NCBI GenBank assembly: GCA_963759155.1
Contig: CAVWXX010000008.1
Coordinates: 248,001 to 312,000, forward strand
Source: SZUA-36 sp963759155
GTDB taxonomy: Bacteria; Pseudomonadota; Gammaproteobacteria; Xanthomonadales; SZUA-36
Length of the DNA stretch: 64,000 nt
Direction of reading: 5' to 3'
The position numbers and the translations under genes are program-made. The notes beneath the pieces were generated by a model, which was not told where the DNA came from, did not search any database, and was given only the letters and a program-made list of their open reading frames with translations. Numbering within the stretch: the stretch's first letter is position 1; every line of letters begins with the position of its first letter. Shown piece by piece: positions 26,856 to 36,801 of the stretch.

Positions 26856-27013
26856 TCTCTGTCAATAACTTCTGGAAAAGTGCCTGCTTTTACTCACAGG
26901 CGCTTGCTTCGCAAGGGCCTGATCAGCGAAAATCATAGGTTGATTTCTATACTGGTCGGGCGGCCTTCAATGAACCCCCCGGCTGTCCGTTAACCCAGGC
27001 TCAGGAAATCCCA

Positions 27014-29017
27014 ATGTCCTCACGAACTGAACTCGCAAATGCCATCCGTGCCTTGTCCATGGATGCAATACAACAGGCTAACTCTGGTCACCCCGGCGCG
27101 CCGATGGGGATGGCTGATATTGCAGAAGTCCTGTGGAACGATTATATGAAGCACAACCCGGCCAACCCGGCCTGGTGGGATCGTGACCGATTCGTGCTTT
27201 CCAATGGGCATGCCTCCATGCTTTTATATTCCGTGCTGCACTTGAGCGGTTACGACCTGCCAATGTCCGAAATTCGTAATTTCCGGCAATTACACTCTAA
27301 AACAGCCGGACACCCGGAGTACCATGAAACACCGGGCGTAGAGACCACGACCGGCCCTTTGGGTCAGGGTATCGCCAATGCCGTGGGTATGGCGCTGGCG
27401 GAAAAAGTACTGGCCAACCGATACAACCAGGGTGGTCACAAGGTCGTTGATCACCACACCTGGGTATTCATGGGTGATGGTTGTTTGATGGAGGGTATTT
27501 CCCATGAGGCCTGTTCATTGGCGGGAACCCTTGGTTTGGGCAAGCTCATTGTATTTTGGGATGACAACGGCATCTCTATTGATGGCGAGGTCCAGGGTTG
27601 GTTCACCGATGACACACCCGCACGCTTTGACGCCTACGGCTGGCAGGTAATTCGCGACGTCGACGGACATGACCCGGTTGAAATCAAGCAGGCGATAGAA
27701 ACCGCGCGGGCAGAAACTGAACGTCCTACGCTGATATGTTGCAAAACAGTCATTGGTTTTGGCTCACCGAACAAACAGGGTACCTCGGCCACACACGGTT
27801 CGCCGTTGGGTGTTGAGGAAGTGACAGCGGCCCGAAAGGCTCTCGGTTGGAATCATCCGGCTTTTGAAATTCCCGATGATATCTACGCGGGCTGGAATGC
27901 AAAACCGCGTGGTTCTGAAGCAGAGGCGGCATGGGATCAGGTATTTGTGTCCTACCGGGATTCCCATCCTGAGTTGGCGGCTGAATACAGCCGTAGAATG
28001 AATGGGAATCTTCCTGATAACTGGCAGGAAACCACGGACAGCGTAATTGCTCAACTGCAGGAAGAAGGTGCAAATGTAGCTACCCGAAAAGCCTCGCAGA
28101 TGGCGCTGAACGCATTTGGCCCGTCACTACCCGAATTGATCGGTGGTTCTGCTGACCTGGCTCCGTCGAACAACACAATCTGGAACCAGAGCGTGGATGT
28201 TTGTGACAAGACCGCCGATGGCAACTACATCTATTTTGGTGTGCGTGAATTTGGCATGACCGCCATTTGTAATGGTCTTGGTCTGCATGGTGGGTTTATT
28301 CCTTACAACGCGACATTCCTGGTCTTTTCTGACTATGCACGCAATGCCGTTCGCATGTCGGCACTGATTCCGGCCCATAACATTCATGTCTATACGCATG
28401 ACTCGATCGGGCTTGGCGAAGACGGTCCTACCCATCAACCGGTTGAACATGTATCGAGCTTGCGCCTGATACCCAACCTCAGTGTCTGGAGACCCTGCGA
28501 TACCGTTGAGTCGGCAGTCGCATGGAAATGCGCAATAGAAGAAAGCGCAGGTCCCAGCGCCTTGATATTTACCCGTCAAAACCTGCCACACCAGCAGCGT
28601 GATAATGAACAGTTAGCCGCTATCGAGCGGGGCGGATATATTCTGCGTGGAGAATCCGGGCCCTGTGATGCCATCATCATTGCAACCGGTTCCGAAGTCG
28701 CCCTGGCGATGGACGCGGCGCAAGCCCTCGCTGAGGATGACATCAATGTCCGTGTCGTATCGATGCCAAATCCCGGACGGTTCCTGGCTCAGGAAAGGGT
28801 TTACCGCGAATCAGTCCTGCCCTCCGACTGCAAGGCGAGGGTAGCGGTTGAAGCCGGTGTAGGGCACTACTGGTATCCCTTTGTTGGTGATGGTGGCCGT
28901 ATTATCGGTGTTGATCGTTTCGGCGCGTCCGCACCAGCACCCGAATTATTTGAATTATTTGGTTTAACAGTAACTAACGTCAGTAAAACAGTAAAAGAAA
29001 TACTGGAATCTGACTAA
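27014..29017 (+). CDS. tkt: Transketolase
   Basis: TPP-dependent enzyme of the pentose phosphate or Calvin cycle that moves two-carbon ketol units; cytoplasmic. Motifs: SGHPGAPMGMADIAEVLW near residue 24, TTTGPLGQGIANAVGMA, and the TPP/metal motif GDGCLMEGISHEA. The pyrimidine domain has FGVREFGMTAICNGL and HDSIGLGEDGPTHQPVEH. Length 667 is standard. It heads a tkt-gap-pgk operon, with gaps of 23 bases each. Confidence 0.97.
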   Translation: MSSRTELANAIRALSMDAIQQANSGHPGAPMGMADIAEVLWNDYMKHNPANPAWWDRDRFVLSNGHASMLLYSVLHLSGYDLPMSEIRNFRQLHSKTAGHPEYHETPGVETTTGPLGQGIANAVGMALAEKVLANRYNQGGHKVVDHHTWVFMGDGCLMEGISHEACSLAGTLGLGKLIVFWDDNGISIDGEVQGWFTDDTPARFDAYGWQVIRDVDGHDPVEIKQAIETARAETERPTLICCKTVIGFGSPNKQGTSATHGSPLGVEEVTAARKALGWNHPAFEIPDDIYAGWNAKPRGSEAEAAWDQVFVSYRDSHPELAAEYSRRMNGNLPDNWQETTDSVIAQLQEEGANVATRKASQMALNAFGPSLPELIGGSADLAPSNNTIWNQSVDVCDKTADGNYIYFGVREFGMTAICNGLGLHGGFIPYNATFLVFSDYARNAVRMSALIPAHNIHVYTHDSIGLGEDGPTHQPVEHVSSLRLIPNLSVWRPCDTVESAVAWKCAIEESAGPSALIFTRQNLPHQQRDNEQLAAIERGGYILRGESGPCDAIIIATGSEVALAMDAAQALAEDDINVRVVSMPNPGRFLAQERVYRESVLPSDCKARVAVEAGVGHYWYPFVGDGGRIIGVDRFGASAPAPELFELFGLTVTNVSKTVKEILESD

Positions 29018-29040
29018 ACAACAACAGGAGTAATATAGAA

Positions 29041-30048
29041 ATGACAGTAAAAGTTGCAATTAACGGCTATGGGCGTATCGGTCGCAATATCATGCGTGCC
29101 TTGTATGAACTGGACCGTACCGACGAAATCAGCATCGTAGCCATTAATGATCTGGGTGATGCGAAAAGCAATGCCCATCTGACCAAGTACGATACCGCAC
29201 ATGGTAAATTCCCCGGCACGGTGACGGTGGATGACGGTGACCTGATCGTGAATGGTGACCGTGTAAAAGTATACTCAGAACGCGACCCGTCAAAACTGCC
29301 TTGGGCAGAGCTGGGTGTTGATATTGTTATGGAATGTACAGGCCTTTTCCGCAGCAAGGAAACCGCAGGCGCGCACATCACAGCCGGTGCAAAGAAAGTT
29401 ATCGTTTCTGCACCTGGTCAGAATGTTGACAACACCGTTGTTTACGGCGTCAATCACGATTCCCTCAAATCTACTGATGTTGTGATCTCCAATGCATCCT
29501 GCACGACCAACTGCCTCGCTCCGTTGGCGAAGGTTCTGAATGACGAAATCGGTATTGTAAATGGCCTGATGACCACTATTCACGCCTATACCAATGACCA
29601 GGTTTTGACCGATGTACTGCACAGTGATCTGCGCCGCGCACGTTCAGCCACCATGAGTCAGATTCCTACCAGTACAGGTGCAGCTGCAGCTGTTGGTATG
29701 GTATTGCCTGAGTTGAACGGTAAACTGGATGGTTTTTCAATGCGTGTTCCAACCATCAATGTATCGGTGGTCGATCTCACATTCACGGCTAAAAGAGAGA
29801 CAACAATTGAAGAAGTTAATGCCGTCGTCAAAGCTGCTTCCCAAGGCGCTATGAAGGGTGTGTTGGCCTACAATGATGAGCCGTTGGTTTCCATCGATTT
29901 CAATCACAACCCGCACTCTTCAATTTTTGATGCGGGCCTGACCAAAGTTATGGAAGGCACACTCGTCAAAGTATGTAGTTGGTACGACAATGAGTGGGGT
30001 TTCAGCTGCCGTATGCTGGATACCGCACTCGTATTGATGGACACATAG
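29041..30048 (+). CDS. gap: Glyceraldehyde-3-phosphate dehydrogenase, type I
   Basis: Oxidises glyceraldehyde-3-phosphate to 1,3-bisphosphoglycerate with NAD(P); cytoplasmic. The Rossmann start is INGYGRIGR; the active-site Cys lies in ASCTTNCLAPLAK; CSWYDNEWGFSCRM ends the protein. The segment AINDLGDAKSNAHLTKYDTAHG is closer, as I recall it, to the CbbG/Calvin-cycle group than to E. coli GapA. It also differs from Epd, which has INELAD. An AGGAG site precedes the ATG. 335 residues. Confidence 0.95.
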   Translation: MTVKVAINGYGRIGRNIMRALYELDRTDEISIVAINDLGDAKSNAHLTKYDTAHGKFPGTVTVDDGDLIVNGDRVKVYSERDPSKLPWAELGVDIVMECTGLFRSKETAGAHITAGAKKVIVSAPGQNVDNTVVYGVNHDSLKSTDVVISNASCTTNCLAPLAKVLNDEIGIVNGLMTTIHAYTNDQVLTDVLHSDLRRARSATMSQIPTSTGAAAAVGMVLPELNGKLDGFSMRVPTINVSVVDLTFTAKRETTIEEVNAVVKAASQGAMKGVLAYNDEPLVSIDFNHNPHSSIFDAGLTKVMEGTLVKVCSWYDNEWGFSCRMLDTALVLMDT

Positions 30049-30071
30049 GAAATAACTGGGAGTAAAGCCAA

Positions 30072-31250
30072 ATGTCATTCCTGCGAATGGATGAATTGGA
30101 TCTGAGCGCCAAACGCGTGATGATTCGTGAGGATTTCAACGTTCCGCTTGACGCGGGTAAGGTGACTTCGGATGCCCGGCTCCGGGCTGCATTACCGACC
30201 ATCCAGATGGCTCTGGATAGCGGCGCGGCCCTGATCCTTTTGTCTCATCTCGGTCGGCCGGTTGAAGGTCGGTACGAAGAAAAGTTTTCGATGGCCCCGG
30301 TGGCCGAGCATCTTTCCGGTTTGATTGGCAAACCGGTGAGGATGCAGAAAAACTGGCTGGATGGTTTTGATATCACGCCCGGTGAGGTTGTGCTGTGTGA
30401 AAACGTACGCTTCAATGCCGGTGAAAAGTCTAACGATGAGGCCCTGGCAAAAACCATGGCTTCGTTGTGTGACATATTCGTGATGGATGCATTTGGCACA
30501 GCCCATCGTGCTCAGGCCTCTACTGAAGGTGTGATTCGGTATGCACCAACAGCCTGTGCCGGACCCTTGTTGACCCGCGAGTTATTTGAGCTTGATAAAG
30601 GTTTGACAAATCCGGAGCGTCCGCTGCTGGCCATCGTGGGTGGTTCAAAGGTTTCCACCAAGTTGACGGTACTCGAGTCACTGATGTCACGTGTCGATGA
30701 GCTCATCGTCGGTGGCGGTATCGCGAATACTTTTATCGCGGCCAGTGGTTACGGTGTCGGCAAGTCTCTGTATGAGCCTGATCTTATTCATGAGGCTCAG
30801 CGTTTGATCCGTATGGCGCATAAAGAGGGTGGTGAAATACCCATTCCCCAGGATGTTGTCGTGGCCAAGGAGTTCTCAAAGGATGCCAGGGCAGTTGTAC
30901 GCCAGGTGGGTGAAGTACAGGATGATGAGATGATTCTTGATATCGGTCCCCTGACTGCAGCGAAGTATGCCACCATGATCCAGAACGCCGGTACGGTTAT
31001 CTGGAATGGTCCGGTAGGTGTTTTTGAGTTCAAGAACTTCGCCGCAGGCACACGTGCTGTTGCGGATGCGATTGAAATCTCTGCGGCATTCAGTATTGCC
31101 GGTGGCGGTGATACGTTGGCTGCCATTGATCAGTTCAATATCAGGGATGGTGTCAGCTATATCTCGACCGGTGGTGGTGCATTTCTTGAGCTTGTAGAAG
31201 GCAAGAAATTACCCGCGGTTGCAGCACTCGAAGCACGTTACAAAGACTGA
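30072..31250 (+). CDS. pgk: Phosphoglycerate kinase
   Basis: Transfers phosphate from 1,3-bisphosphoglycerate to ADP. REDFNVPLD and LLSHLGRPVEG bind substrate in the N-domain. GGSKVSTKLTVLES and the nucleotide-side GGGDTLAAIDQF and YISTGGGAFLELVEG are intact. Length 392 is normal. Last gene of the tkt-gap-pgk operon, closed by a strong terminator starting at its stop codon. Fructose-bisphosphate aldolase, a common fourth member, is not here. Confidence 0.97.
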   Translation: MSFLRMDELDLSAKRVMIREDFNVPLDAGKVTSDARLRAALPTIQMALDSGAALILLSHLGRPVEGRYEEKFSMAPVAEHLSGLIGKPVRMQKNWLDGFDITPGEVVLCENVRFNAGEKSNDEALAKTMASLCDIFVMDAFGTAHRAQASTEGVIRYAPTACAGPLLTRELFELDKGLTNPERPLLAIVGGSKVSTKLTVLESLMSRVDELIVGGGIANTFIAASGYGVGKSLYEPDLIHEAQRLIRMAHKEGGEIPIPQDVVVAKEFSKDARAVVRQVGEVQDDEMILDIGPLTAAKYATMIQNAGTVIWNGPVGVFEFKNFAAGTRAVADAIEISAAFSIAGGGDTLAAIDQFNIRDGVSYISTGGGAFLELVEGKKLPAVAALEARYKD

Positions 31251-31290
31251 AAAACCGGCCCGGAGATCAATTCTCCGGGCCGGTTTTTTT
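31251..31290. terminator. Strong bidirectional terminator
   Basis: A perfect 14-base inverted repeat (31253-31266 and 31272-31285, core CCGGCCCGGAGA) with a 5-base loop, a T-run on the right and an A-run on the left. It ends tkt-gap-pgk on the plus strand and the patatin gene on the minus strand. Confidence 0.92.
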
Positions 31291-31335
31291 ATGCCAGTTC
31301 GTTCTGTTTCTGTTTGTCTTATCCGAGCAGTACCA

Positions 31336-33597
31336 CTAACGCCGTCCCAGGCTGCGGCCACCCAATAAGGTGCCGAACCTCAGAAAGTACAGCGCATTGC
31401 GATCCTCACTCCAGCCCACACCCAGGTAGATCGGCCCCAGAGGTGTTTTGTAAGCAAAGTATGCGCTGCCATTGAGAAGGCCATCAGAAAAAATATCGCT
31501 TCTTTTCTCCGCTGCATTTCCGTATTCAATGGTCATGCCGACATAGCCCGGTAACAAGCCGCTCTTGGCCACCTGGTAGCGGTAGCCCGTCAGCACCGAG
31601 CCAAAATGCGGGCCAATCAATGAGTTGGGTTCATAACCCGACATATTAAAGAAGCCACCACCGGTGTATAGCCCGTATATCGGTATGTCCTCATCGAGGC
31701 TGGTATTGTATTGTCCGCCCCAAATGAAATTATGGAATCCATAGGTGTGACTGCTAAAAATTGTGAACTCGACTTGGTTGAATGAGCTGCTTGCACCCAG
31801 GTCCTTGATTGAGTCGGTGTACTTTAACGCGGAATACAGACCCTTTGTCGGCAAAAAACGGTCATCAAGGCGGTCGTATTTGAGTTCAGCGAATAGCTCG
31901 CCGCCATTAAAGGAAAATGGCTCGATTGCAGGATCGCCAACAGTAATTTTCATTTTACCCGCATAGCGTGCATAACCCAGGGTAAACTTGGCATGCCGGT
32001 GAAATTCGCGACCCAACGAAAGGGCGCCACCCCATTCGTCCAGCTCAATCTCCGCAAGCGCATCCCCGCTTGAATCATAAAGATATAGTGGCCGGCTAAA
32101 CCAGTACGCATTTGGCTCAAAGCTGTACTTGAGAGCATCGTCCAGCGGTTTGAAGTATTCCAGGAATATTCCGGGTGCTTCGCCTATCTGGGCGACGGCA
32201 CGGAACTCAGAGCCGCGATCGTCGAGGGCGGTATTCAGGTAGCCGGCCCGGAGGTTGAAGGCTGTGCCCCGGGCCGTGAAAGACAGATCGACACCGGTTT
32301 CAATAAAATGATTTCCGCGCTCATCCGCAAGTACTGTTATTTCAATACCCTGCAAGTCGCCCTCTTCTATGACGCTGTATCGGGCCTGGCGAATAAATCC
32401 AAGTGCATAGACCTGTCGTAAATCATGGTCCAGTTGTTCCAGATCAAGTGTTTGACCCGGTTGAATGGTAATTAATTCTGATATGACGTCATCAGAAAAC
32501 CTCGACTGGTTATCAAGACTGACAAAATGGACCTGTGGTGGACCCTCCACACAGCTGTCAATCCCTTGTCGCCAGGCACGATACTCGCTCTCTGACAGTG
32601 AATATTGCTTCAATTGATCCTGTATTGCCTCGGTGGCGGCATAGCCAAGAGGAATGGCTTCATCCAACTTATCAAAATCAGAGGACGTGATTTTGTCACC
32701 GATATCCGGCGTTATTAACACGTCGTTTTTCCCCAGTGTTCCTATTTGAGTATTGGTATTTGAAACGGTCAACATTCCACTCATCTGGTAAACGATGGCC
32801 AGGGCGCTTTTGATTTCATCCTTACCGGCAAGCTTGGTGCCCACATCAACCGCGATAACGACATCGGCCCCCATGTCCCTTGCCACATCCACCGGCAGGT
32901 TTCTGACCAGGCCACCATCGACCAACAGGGCATCTCCCCTGCGAACCGGATCAAAAACACCGGGTACCGCCATGCTTGCTCGCATGGCCATGGATATCTC
33001 ACCGGTGCCGATAACGACAATGTCGCCTGTCACGATGTCCGTAGCAATGGCGCGGTAAGGGATGGGGAGCTTGTCAAAGTCGGTCGTGTTGACCCGCTGG
33101 GATGCAACGGACTCAAACATAAAGACAATTTTTTGGCCGGAAACCATACCCTGCGGCAGCAGATTGCTGTTTTTTCCGATGCCGAGTTTGGGTCCATACA
33201 AACCAAGATCATCATCATCTTTGCGTCGGAACGGCAGGTCCCGGCGGGCAGTCTTGTCCTTGAAAAGGTCATCCCAGTCGGCATCTCTTACTACCTTTTC
33301 AAGCTCTGCTGACTCCATCCCCGTCGCAAGAAACCCGCCGACGATGGAACCCATACTGGTGCCGGCTATGTAGTCATAAGGGATCCGCATTTCCTCCAGT
33401 TTTTTCAGTACACCGACATGTGCATAACCGCGTGCGCCACCACCGCCCAGTACAAGCCCGATCTTTGGCCGGTCAGTGACGTCGCTTCTGATGCATTGAT
33501 ATTCCTCAGCCTGTGATGGGCTTGCACCTACAGTGGCGGATAGAACAAACGCGACCAAAGATAGGAAGCGGGTTTTGCGATTTATTGTTTTTGACAT
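31336..33597 (-). CDS. Patatin-like phospholipase with POTRA and beta-barrel (PlpD type)
   Basis: A type Vd-like secreted lipase: a patatin passenger, a POTRA domain and a 16-strand-type BamA-like barrel in one chain. The signal peptide covers residues 1-30. Patatin motifs: oxyanion loop GGGGARG at 51-57, nucleophile Ser81 in GTSMG (79-83), and catalytic Asp in LLVDGGLVRN near 222. A POTRA-like segment runs about 375-450 (SRFSDDVISELITIQPGQTLD). The rest is barrel, ending in FGTLLGGRSLGRR. I start at the ATG at 33597; 15 codons upstream are open but precede a normal signal peptide. It diverges from the next gene. Confidence 0.9.
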   Translation of the reverse strand: MSKTINRKTRFLSLVAFVLSATVGASPSQAEEYQCIRSDVTDRPKIGLVLGGGGARGYAHVGVLKKLEEMRIPYDYIAGTSMGSIVGGFLATGMESAELEKVVRDADWDDLFKDKTARRDLPFRRKDDDDLGLYGPKLGIGKNSNLLPQGMVSGQKIVFMFESVASQRVNTTDFDKLPIPYRAIATDIVTGDIVVIGTGEISMAMRASMAVPGVFDPVRRGDALLVDGGLVRNLPVDVARDMGADVVIAVDVGTKLAGKDEIKSALAIVYQMSGMLTVSNTNTQIGTLGKNDVLITPDIGDKITSSDFDKLDEAIPLGYAATEAIQDQLKQYSLSESEYRAWRQGIDSCVEGPPQVHFVSLDNQSRFSDDVISELITIQPGQTLDLEQLDHDLRQVYALGFIRQARYSVIEEGDLQGIEITVLADERGNHFIETGVDLSFTARGTAFNLRAGYLNTALDDRGSEFRAVAQIGEAPGIFLEYFKPLDDALKYSFEPNAYWFSRPLYLYDSSGDALAEIELDEWGGALSLGREFHRHAKFTLGYARYAGKMKITVGDPAIEPFSFNGGELFAELKYDRLDDRFLPTKGLYSALKYTDSIKDLGASSSFNQVEFTIFSSHTYGFHNFIWGGQYNTSLDEDIPIYGLYTGGGFFNMSGYEPNSLIGPHFGSVLTGYRYQVAKSGLLPGYVGMTIEYGNAAEKRSDIFSDGLLNGSAYFAYKTPLGPIYLGVGWSEDRNALYFLRFGTLLGGRSLGRR

Positions 33598-33684
33598 GAA
33601 ATGATCTGCTCCATGGTGACAGCACGTGTCAATATTACACAAAAACCTCTATTATTACGCTCCGTTCCTCAGTCGTCACAGGTA

Positions 33685-35937
33685 ATGCACTTGAATAAGC
33701 AATTCAAACCGGTTTTCTTCACCTTTATGCTCGTTTTCATCATTTGCCTTGGTGCGGTTGCCGTTGCGCCTGTCAGTGCAGCAGGGACTGGTGCCACGCT
33801 TGACAATCTCACAACCTATCCGCGTATCGAACGCTTTGAGCAGGGCAGTGTACAGGTGGATTTCCCGAGTATTGATTCCTGGCCGGATTTCCGTTTCTTG
33901 AGAGCCTGGTTACCTGTGGAAGTCACGCTCAATGCTGATAGCAAACCACGCATTGGTTCTGCCTACGTTCAGGCGGCAACTGACATTGATTTTGAACAAC
34001 GTACGGTGGCTATTTCAGGTCTGGAAGTGCTGAAGACAAGGTTTCCTGATGAGGACCAGTCAGAAGCACGCGGGAAATTGATCTCGATGGCATTCCAGGG
34101 GCGTGAAAGCATCGTGCCACTGGATGTGTTGCTGCGTTTGCTACCCGAGGATTTTGAGGTTCCAGGGCAGACGACGAATGTCCCTGTTCTGAATTTTGAC
34201 CCACCGGCGATTGTGGTCTCTGAAAAGCCACTGAAGTTGTTATCAATTGACAAGGAACCCGTCAAGGCACCGCTTGAGGGGACTGATCTCGAGTATGTGG
34301 TCAACACGAACTGGAATGTCTTTTACTATCGTCCGGATGAGAAGTGGTATGTACTCAATGAAAATGCCTGGCAACAAAACAATTACCTGGCGGATGGCGA
34401 CTGGACGACGACCGATAGTTTACCGGCGGATTTCGACAAACTGGCCCTGAACGATGCCTGGCCGGAGGTTCAGAAAGCTTTACCGGCGCGTCAACCTGAG
34501 AACCCGCCACTACCTTTTTTGATCAGCCTCGAGGAAACAGAGTTAATCCTTCTCGATGGTGCACCACGTTTGAGTGCAATCGATGCGACAGGGATCAGTT
34601 ATGTCACTAACACGCAAAGTGACCTGTTCAAGACAGGCGACCGCTGGTATTTTCTGGTGTCCGGGCGCTGGTTCTCGAACACCAATCTGAGCGGCCAATG
34701 GCAGGCTGTTAAAGACTTGCCGGATGCTTTTGCTCAAATCCCTGCCAAGCATCAGAAAGGACACATATTGTATTCCGTGCCGGGTACACGGCAGGCAAAA
34801 CTGGCGTTGATCGAAGCCGCACTGCCTCGCCGGACTTCGGTTGCGAAAAGTTCTGCCGCGAAACTTGAAGTGAGTTGGATTGGCGAACCCAGATTTGAAG
34901 CTATAGAGAACACACAGCTTCAACGCGGTCTGAATACCCCATTCCAGATTATCAAGCACAATAATTTCTATTATCTGTGTTATGAAGGTGCATGGTATCT
35001 GTCAGAGTCACCTGCCGGTGCATGGAAAGTCGCCATGCAGGTTCCCGATGAGATCTACCGTATCCCGGCTTCTGACCCGGCTTACAATGTCACGTTCGTA
35101 ACCCTGGATTCAGTTCAGCCAGAAGCGCAGGATCACGTCAATTACAGTTATTCGAGTGGTTACAAGGGCAGTTTTTCAACCAGGGTAAGCGTGGTTTATG
35201 GTACCGGTTGGTATCGTCCGTCCAGTGTTTACTGGGATTCTGCCAATGGACCTGCCTATTGGAATTATGGCCGCACCTATGGATACAACGTCGGCTATCA
35301 CCCGGTGGGTGCCTATTATGGTCATCGTGGTGGATACTACGGTCGCTGGGGTTATGGCCCATACCGTGGTTGGGGCGGGTATGGCCCCTATGGCGGCTGG
35401 GGATATAGCAGGACTACCATGATCATCGAGTCCCCAACGGTTAACTACACACAGGGTTACGGTTCAGCATGGGAAGGCCCTATGCAGACCACACCCGGTG
35501 ATCCGTCGAAATCAAAAGAACAATCGCTGGAACGTTACCTGCCAAAGAAAAAGGCCGATGGTACCGAGAAATTTGTTCATACGGATAAAGCCAATGGCGC
35601 CGGGCCAGCTAAGATTTCTGCTGCTTCCTTATACGCGGGCGCGACGCTTTCATCCAATCGTTATTCCGGTCCGGATGGAAAGGTTTACCAGCGTGAAGAT
35701 AAGGAGTGGAGACACTACGACGATGGCAATTGGGATACCATGCAGGCAATAGCGAGGGAGCAGCCCGTTGAAGCACGGCCGAAACAAAGACCCAACCCCG
35801 AGGATTATGAAAGGTACCTGCCGGCACACAAACGAACCTTGAGCAGATCAGAGCTGGATCGCCAGGAAATGGCCCGAATTGAAGGTATGGACCATTACAG
35901 CGAATACCGTATGAAACAGGAAAGTAAACAGCAATAG
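33685..35937 (+). CDS. Large secreted protein with repeated WY modules
   Basis: About 750 residues from the ATG at 33685 (signal peptide FFTFMLVFIICLGAVAVAPV). After an N-terminal region with DFRFLRAWLPVEV come three similar modules of about 50 residues near 200, 303 and 412. Each has the pattern NT..(F/I)....WY/YY....W........GxW.....(L/V)P..(F/I)..IP. A Gly/Tyr-rich stretch (about 535-580) and a degenerate fourth module near 667 (VYQREDKEWRHYDDGNWDTM) follow. Proteins of this plan are sometimes labelled carbohydrate-binding family V/XII, but the function is unproven. It is probably exported or cell-surface. Confidence 0.75.
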   Translation: MHLNKQFKPVFFTFMLVFIICLGAVAVAPVSAAGTGATLDNLTTYPRIERFEQGSVQVDFPSIDSWPDFRFLRAWLPVEVTLNADSKPRIGSAYVQAATDIDFEQRTVAISGLEVLKTRFPDEDQSEARGKLISMAFQGRESIVPLDVLLRLLPEDFEVPGQTTNVPVLNFDPPAIVVSEKPLKLLSIDKEPVKAPLEGTDLEYVVNTNWNVFYYRPDEKWYVLNENAWQQNNYLADGDWTTTDSLPADFDKLALNDAWPEVQKALPARQPENPPLPFLISLEETELILLDGAPRLSAIDATGISYVTNTQSDLFKTGDRWYFLVSGRWFSNTNLSGQWQAVKDLPDAFAQIPAKHQKGHILYSVPGTRQAKLALIEAALPRRTSVAKSSAAKLEVSWIGEPRFEAIENTQLQRGLNTPFQIIKHNNFYYLCYEGAWYLSESPAGAWKVAMQVPDEIYRIPASDPAYNVTFVTLDSVQPEAQDHVNYSYSSGYKGSFSTRVSVVYGTGWYRPSSVYWDSANGPAYWNYGRTYGYNVGYHPVGAYYGHRGGYYGRWGYGPYRGWGGYGPYGGWGYSRTTMIIESPTVNYTQGYGSAWEGPMQTTPGDPSKSKEQSLERYLPKKKADGTEKFVHTDKANGAGPAKISAASLYAGATLSSNRYSGPDGKVYQREDKEWRHYDDGNWDTMQAIAREQPVEARPKQRPNPEDYERYLPAHKRTLSRSELDRQEMARIEGMDHYSEYRMKQESKQQ

Positions 35938-36015
35938 CATTGACTTCAATGCATATTGAACCAATGATATAAAAAACTTTCTCTATATTAAGACATCTTA
36001 ATTAAGGACAGAATT

Positions 36016-36612
36016 ATGCAAACCCGTACCATGTTCTCCCAATTAGCCAAGTTAGCATCACTCGTAGTAGCAGCTCTGCTGATTGCGAGTTGTGCGTCCA
36101 AACCAGATATTAAAAGTGATTACGACCGCTCGGTTGATTTCAGCCAATACAAAACCTATGCGTTCTTTAACCCGATGGGTATCGAAAATCCCAATTACTC
36201 CAGTATTTACGGTTCAATTTTCCGTGAGGCAATCAGCAGGGAGATGGAGAGCAGGGGGTATGTGAAGTCTGATAACCCGGATCTGCTGATTAACGTATCC
36301 GGTCGTTTACAGGAAAAGACCAGGGTCACCACCACGTCTGATCCTTACATGGCCGGCAGTTATTACGGATACCGCCGCGGTGCTTATGGTGCCTGGGGTG
36401 GTTATGGCTATGGCACGCAGACAAACGTCAGTCAGTACACCGAGGGTACTGTGAACGTCGATATGGTAGACCGCGTGCAAAAGCGCATGGTCTGGGAAGG
36501 TGTCGCGGTTGGCCGGGTCAATGAGAAACGGACGAGTGAAGAAGCGCGGACAAACATCAACAATGGCATTCAGGAAATGTTCGCCGCTTACCCGTTTCGT
36601 GCTGGTCAGTAA
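36016..36612 (+). CDS. DUF4136 lipoprotein
   Basis: 198 residues. A lipoprotein signal peptide ends in LLIASC, so Cys would be lipidated. The mature DYDRSVDFSQYKTYAFFNPMG and the later VSQYTEGTVNVDMVD and MVWEGVAVGRVNE are the DUF4136 pattern. A Gly/Tyr-rich insert (YYGYRRGAYGAWGGYGYG) lies in the middle. Outer-membrane, function unknown. A close paralogue is at 54216-54794 on the minus strand. A terminator follows directly. Confidence 0.88.
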   Translation: MQTRTMFSQLAKLASLVVAALLIASCASKPDIKSDYDRSVDFSQYKTYAFFNPMGIENPNYSSIYGSIFREAISREMESRGYVKSDNPDLLINVSGRLQEKTRVTTTSDPYMAGSYYGYRRGAYGAWGGYGYGTQTNVSQYTEGTVNVDMVDRVQKRMVWEGVAVGRVNEKRTSEEARTNINNGIQEMFAAYPFRAGQ

Positions 36613-36624
36613 CAAGTACTCACA

Positions 36625-36656
36625 AACCGGCCCGTTCATCCCGGGCCGGTTTTTTG
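36625..36656 (+). terminator. Intrinsic terminator after the DUF4136 gene
   Basis: AACCGGCCCG (36625-36634) pairs perfectly with CGGGCCGGTT (36642-36651) around a 7-base loop, followed by a T-run. Confidence 0.88.
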
Positions 36657-36801
36657 TCTTTCGACTTTTTTGTTTCTGCCGTCCATCGCTCACCAAACCT
36701 GTTTTAATCTTGCCGTTTATAAGTGGCATCAGCGTAGATTCATGAGGAAACTACAGGTAAAATGCCGCATTTTTACGGCAACAATTATCAAGGCGTCATC
36801 C

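Noticed and set aside
26880..26920. Hairpin GCTTGCTTCGCAAG region after the symporter gene
   Set aside because: A short stem with a mismatch and no T-run, so I do not call it a terminator.
35138..35422. Several open frames and apparent repeats in the Gly/Tyr-rich part of the large secreted protein
   Set aside because: They arise from low-complexity GGN/TAY codons. They are not a CRISPR array: the unit is short and irregular with no spacers.
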